DNA of 64,000 nucleotides from Amycolatopsis bartoniae (GTDB lineage Bacteria; Actinomycetota; Actinomycetes; Mycobacteriales; Pseudonocardiaceae): positions 62,001 to 126,000 of the forward strand of contig NZ_JACHWH010000002.1 in the NCBI RefSeq assembly GCF_014191255.1. The letters are read 5' to 3'. Below are positions 61,978 to 64,000 of the stretch, in pieces. Both the position numbers and the translations under genes were made by a program. Positions within the stretch are counted from its first letter, which is position 1. Every line of letters begins with the position of its first letter. Below the pieces are notes generated by a model. It was not told the origin of the DNA. It searched no databases and saw nothing but the letters and a program-made list of their open reading frames with translations.

Positions 61978-62946
61978 GTGAAAGCCCTTGTCGCGACCAG
62001 GTACGGAGAGCCCGAGCAGCTCTCGTTCGCCGACCTGGATCTGCCCCGCCCCGGCCCGGGGCAGATCCAGGTGAAGATCGCCGCGGCCGCGATCAACCCC
62101 ACCGACATCAGGGTGATCACAGGCGCCTACCGCGGGACCGCCGAGCTGGAGTTCCCCTACGTCCCCGGCAACGAGTTCGCCGGTACCGTCACCGAAGTCG
62201 GCGCCGGGGTGACGGACTACCAGGTGGGTGACGAGGTCTTCGGGCAGGCCCTGCCCCGGCAGCTGCGCCTCGTGGTCGCCGCCCGCCGTCCGTCACTGAG
62301 CACGGGCGCGCTGGCCGAGTACGCGGTTTTCGAAGCCAGCACACCACTGCTGGCGCATCGCCCGGCCGCCGTACCCGTCGAGCAGGCCGCCGCGCTGCCG
62401 ATCGCCGGGATGACCGCGCTGGGGGTCATGACCCTCGCCGCGATCCGGCCCGGGGAGACCGCTTTCGTCATCGGCGCCACCGGAGGCGTGGGTACCGCGC
62501 TGGTCCCGCTCCTCGCCGCCGCGGGGGCCAGAGTCGTCGCGACCGGGGCCGCCACCGACCACACGGTCCTGCGGGAGCTCGGTGCCGACGAGGTCCTCGG
62601 ATACGACGCGGCGGGCTACCCCTCGGGGGTCGACGCCGTCTTCGACCTGGTGCTGCCCCACGACCGCCTGTCCGCGGCGGCGGCCGCACTACGGCCCGGC
62701 GGACGGCTGGTGACGATCATCTACCCCGAGCCGGCGAAGGAACTCCTCGGCCGGGACGATGTGGACCTGCGTTACTTCATGGACATGGACGGCGAGATCG
62801 GCGGGATGCGCGAGGTCGCCGAGGCCGCGGAACGCGGTGTGCTGTCAGTCCGGATCGCCCGCCGCTACCGGTTCGAGGACGCGGTGGAGGCCGCGGTCAC
62901 CTACGCCCGCGAGCACAACCTGGGGAAGGTCGTCGTGACGATGTGA
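61978..62946 (+). CDS. NADP-dependent quinone oxidoreductase-like (zinc-free MDR) protein
   Basis: A 322-residue medium-chain dehydrogenase/reductase: NPTDIRVITGAYRG, VPGNEFAGTVTEVGAGV, nucleotide-binding VIGATGGVGTALVPLLAAAG. The structural/catalytic zinc cysteines are absent, as in quinone oxidoreductases. GTG 61978 follows GGAGGAAC. Regulated with the divergent TetR; the inducer is unknown. Confidence 0.9.
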   Translation: MKALVATRYGEPEQLSFADLDLPRPGPGQIQVKIAAAAINPTDIRVITGAYRGTAELEFPYVPGNEFAGTVTEVGAGVTDYQVGDEVFGQALPRQLRLVVAARRPSLSTGALAEYAVFEASTPLLAHRPAAVPVEQAAALPIAGMTALGVMTLAAIRPGETAFVIGATGGVGTALVPLLAAAGARVVATGAATDHTVLRELGADEVLGYDAAGYPSGVDAVFDLVLPHDRLSAAAAALRPGGRLVTIIYPEPAKELLGRDDVDLRYFMDMDGEIGGMREVAEAAERGVLSVRIARRYRFEDAVEAAVTYAREHNLGKVVVTM

Positions 62947-63100
62947 GCCCGGCGCCGCGCGGGCCGTGACGAGTGGTTCCCGCGGTTGGGGGGTCCGGCC
63001 CGGAACGGCCAGGCCCGGTCCGCCTTGCCGGGATGCAACATTTCGTGCTTTAGTTGCATAGCCTCGCGACGAAGCGATGCCGGGCGGAAAGGATTTTCGG

Positions 63101-64000
63101 ATGCGTCCCCCATTGCGGTACTGCCTGCTCACCGTCGCGGTCGCGGCCCTGCTCGCTCTCGTCGGCGGGAGCGGCGTCGCCGGGGCCGACGGCTACGCGC
63201 CGGTGGACCGGCCCGGACCGGCGTTGACGGTGCCCGATCTCGCGAAGAGCCTCCGGTGCACCGCCGACGTCCGCAACGCCACCCGCGAACCGGTCCTGCT
63301 CACGCCGGCCACGACGGTCGACAGCGACCAGAACTTCGGCTTCGACTACGAGCCGCTGTTCCGCGGGCTCGGTATCCCGTACTGCGTCTCGGACTCGCCG
63401 GTGGATCCCTACAACATGGGTGACATGCAGCTGCGGGCCCAGTACGTCACCTACGGCATCCGGGAGATGTACCGGCTCGCCGGACGCAGGATCGCCGTCA
63501 TGGGACACAGCCAGGGCGGGATGATCATGCGCTGGTCGCTGCGGTTCTGGCCCGACACCCGCGGCATGGTCGACGACGTGATCGGGATGGCCGGCACCAA
63601 CCACGGCTCGGTCGTCGTGCCCGCACTGTGCGTCCCCGACTGCGCGCCGGCACTGTGGCAGCAGCGCGCGAACTCGGCGTTCATGACGGCGCTCAACTCC
63701 GGGCAGGAGACCTTCCCCGGCATCAGCTACACCGAGATCTACTCACGCACCGACGAGTTCGTGCAGCCCAACCTCGACGACCACGGCACCTCGTCACTGC
63801 ACGGAGGCGGCGGGAAGGTCACGAACGTCGCGGTGCAGGACGTCTGCCCGCTGGCCGTTCCCGAGCACCTGCTCATCGGCACCATGGACCCGGTCACGTC
63901 CGCCCTCGCCGTCGACGCGCTGACCCACTCCGGCCCGGCGGACCCGTCCCGGATCGAGCGAGCGGTCTGCGGCCGGCTGCTGATGCCCGGCGTCGACCCG
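63101..64000 (+). CDS. Secreted lipase/esterase, C-terminus cut by window edge
   Basis: At least 300 residues from ATG 63101. A signal peptide (MRPPLRYCLLTVAVAALLAL, cleavage near GVAGADG) precedes an alpha/beta-hydrolase domain with nucleophile elbow VMGHSQGGMIMRWSLRFWP and VIGMAGTNHGS, as in triacylglycerol lipases. Paired cysteines suggest disulfides. SD GGAAAGGA is upstream. The frame is open at the window end. Confidence 0.88.
   Translation, partial: MRPPLRYCLLTVAVAALLALVGGSGVAGADGYAPVDRPGPALTVPDLAKSLRCTADVRNATREPVLLTPATTVDSDQNFGFDYEPLFRGLGIPYCVSDSPVDPYNMGDMQLRAQYVTYGIREMYRLAGRRIAVMGHSQGGMIMRWSLRFWPDTRGMVDDVIGMAGTNHGSVVVPALCVPDCAPALWQQRANSAFMTALNSGQETFPGISYTEIYSRTDEFVQPNLDDHGTSSLHGGGGKVTNVAVQDVCPLAVPEHLLIGTMDPVTSALAVDALTHSGPADPSRIERAVCGRLLMPGVDP

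Noticed and set aside
1-64000. tRNA or rRNA genes
   Set aside because: No cloverleaf with TTCGA-type T-arm or rRNA-like block was recognised by eye; the 51.7-kb match is complementary to the 16S tail, not a 16S fragment. A tRNAscan run would be decisive.

Overview
This 64 kb window is a high-GC chromosome segment with actinobacterial gene content and order. A mycobacteria-like dcw cluster (mraZ to wag31) carries the meso-DAP-type MurE motif DNPR. An eukaryote-like long IleS sits behind an ultrashort T-box. There are SAM-IV and mraW RNAs, a clgR-pspA-pspM operon, EspG/PPE/DUF3558 proteins and many leaderless start codons. It looks like core chromosome of a Pseudonocardiaceae-type organism, probably close to Amycolatopsis. 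That assignment rests on gene content and codon bias only. Both ends are cut inside genes: a DUF885 peptidase on the left and a secreted lipase on the right.

Layout. 1-4.9 kb: two tandem DUF885 peptidase genes separated by two copies of an 83-bp unit encoding a 28-residue mini-ORF, then two regulator-like genes. 4.9-9.2 kb: folE, and a reverse-strand operon led by a SAM-IV riboswitch (class V aminotransferase, membrane protein, lspA, rluD). 9.2-15.1 kb: CPA1 antiporter, small proteins, a divergent ArsR-type regulator and MFS exporter pair, and a penicillin-binding protein. 15.2-39.1 kb (all reverse strand): the cell-division and peptidoglycan block. In transcription order it runs mraZ, mraW RNA, rsmH, ftsL-like, pbpB, murE, murF, mraY, murD, ftsW, murG, murC, ftsQ, ftsZ, pgeF, yggS, sepF, yggT, wag31, a membrane protein, then T-box and ileS. 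39.4-41.5 kb: an orphan type VII secretion-associated operon. 41.8-46.6 kb: moxR, DUF58, transglutaminase. 46.6-52.1 kb: repeat-rich gap, DUF3040, dinB, methyltransferase, parA-like, nei2-like, and an unannotated structured transcription unit. 52.1-64 kb: GNAT, pyrD, a degenerate allophanate-hydrolase-like protein, the psp envelope-stress operon, cinA, pgsA, rimO, argA-like, a secreted protein, TetR with an oxidoreductase, and a lipase.

How it works together. Most genes serve wall synthesis and septation: lipid II precursor synthesis (MurC-F, MraY, MurG), septal polymerisation (FtsW, PbpB) and Z-ring control (FtsZ, SepF, FtsQ, FtsL, Wag31). MraZ probably represses its own promoter through two direct repeats. 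The ClgR/PspA/PspM operon monitors the same envelope.

The two least explained elements are at 51622-51935 and 1571-1736. The first has a candidate promoter, a 16-nt match to the complement of the 16S rRNA tail, a 12-codon ORF and a three-way-junction terminator. The second is a tandem mini-ORF cassette that keeps ATGA stop-start overlaps at every junction. A dispersed 0.22-kb palindromic repeat (in the ftsQ-ftsZ gap and near 47 kb) and a 150-bp inverted repeat are further unexplained structures. No tRNA, rRNA, CRISPR array or transposase was seen.
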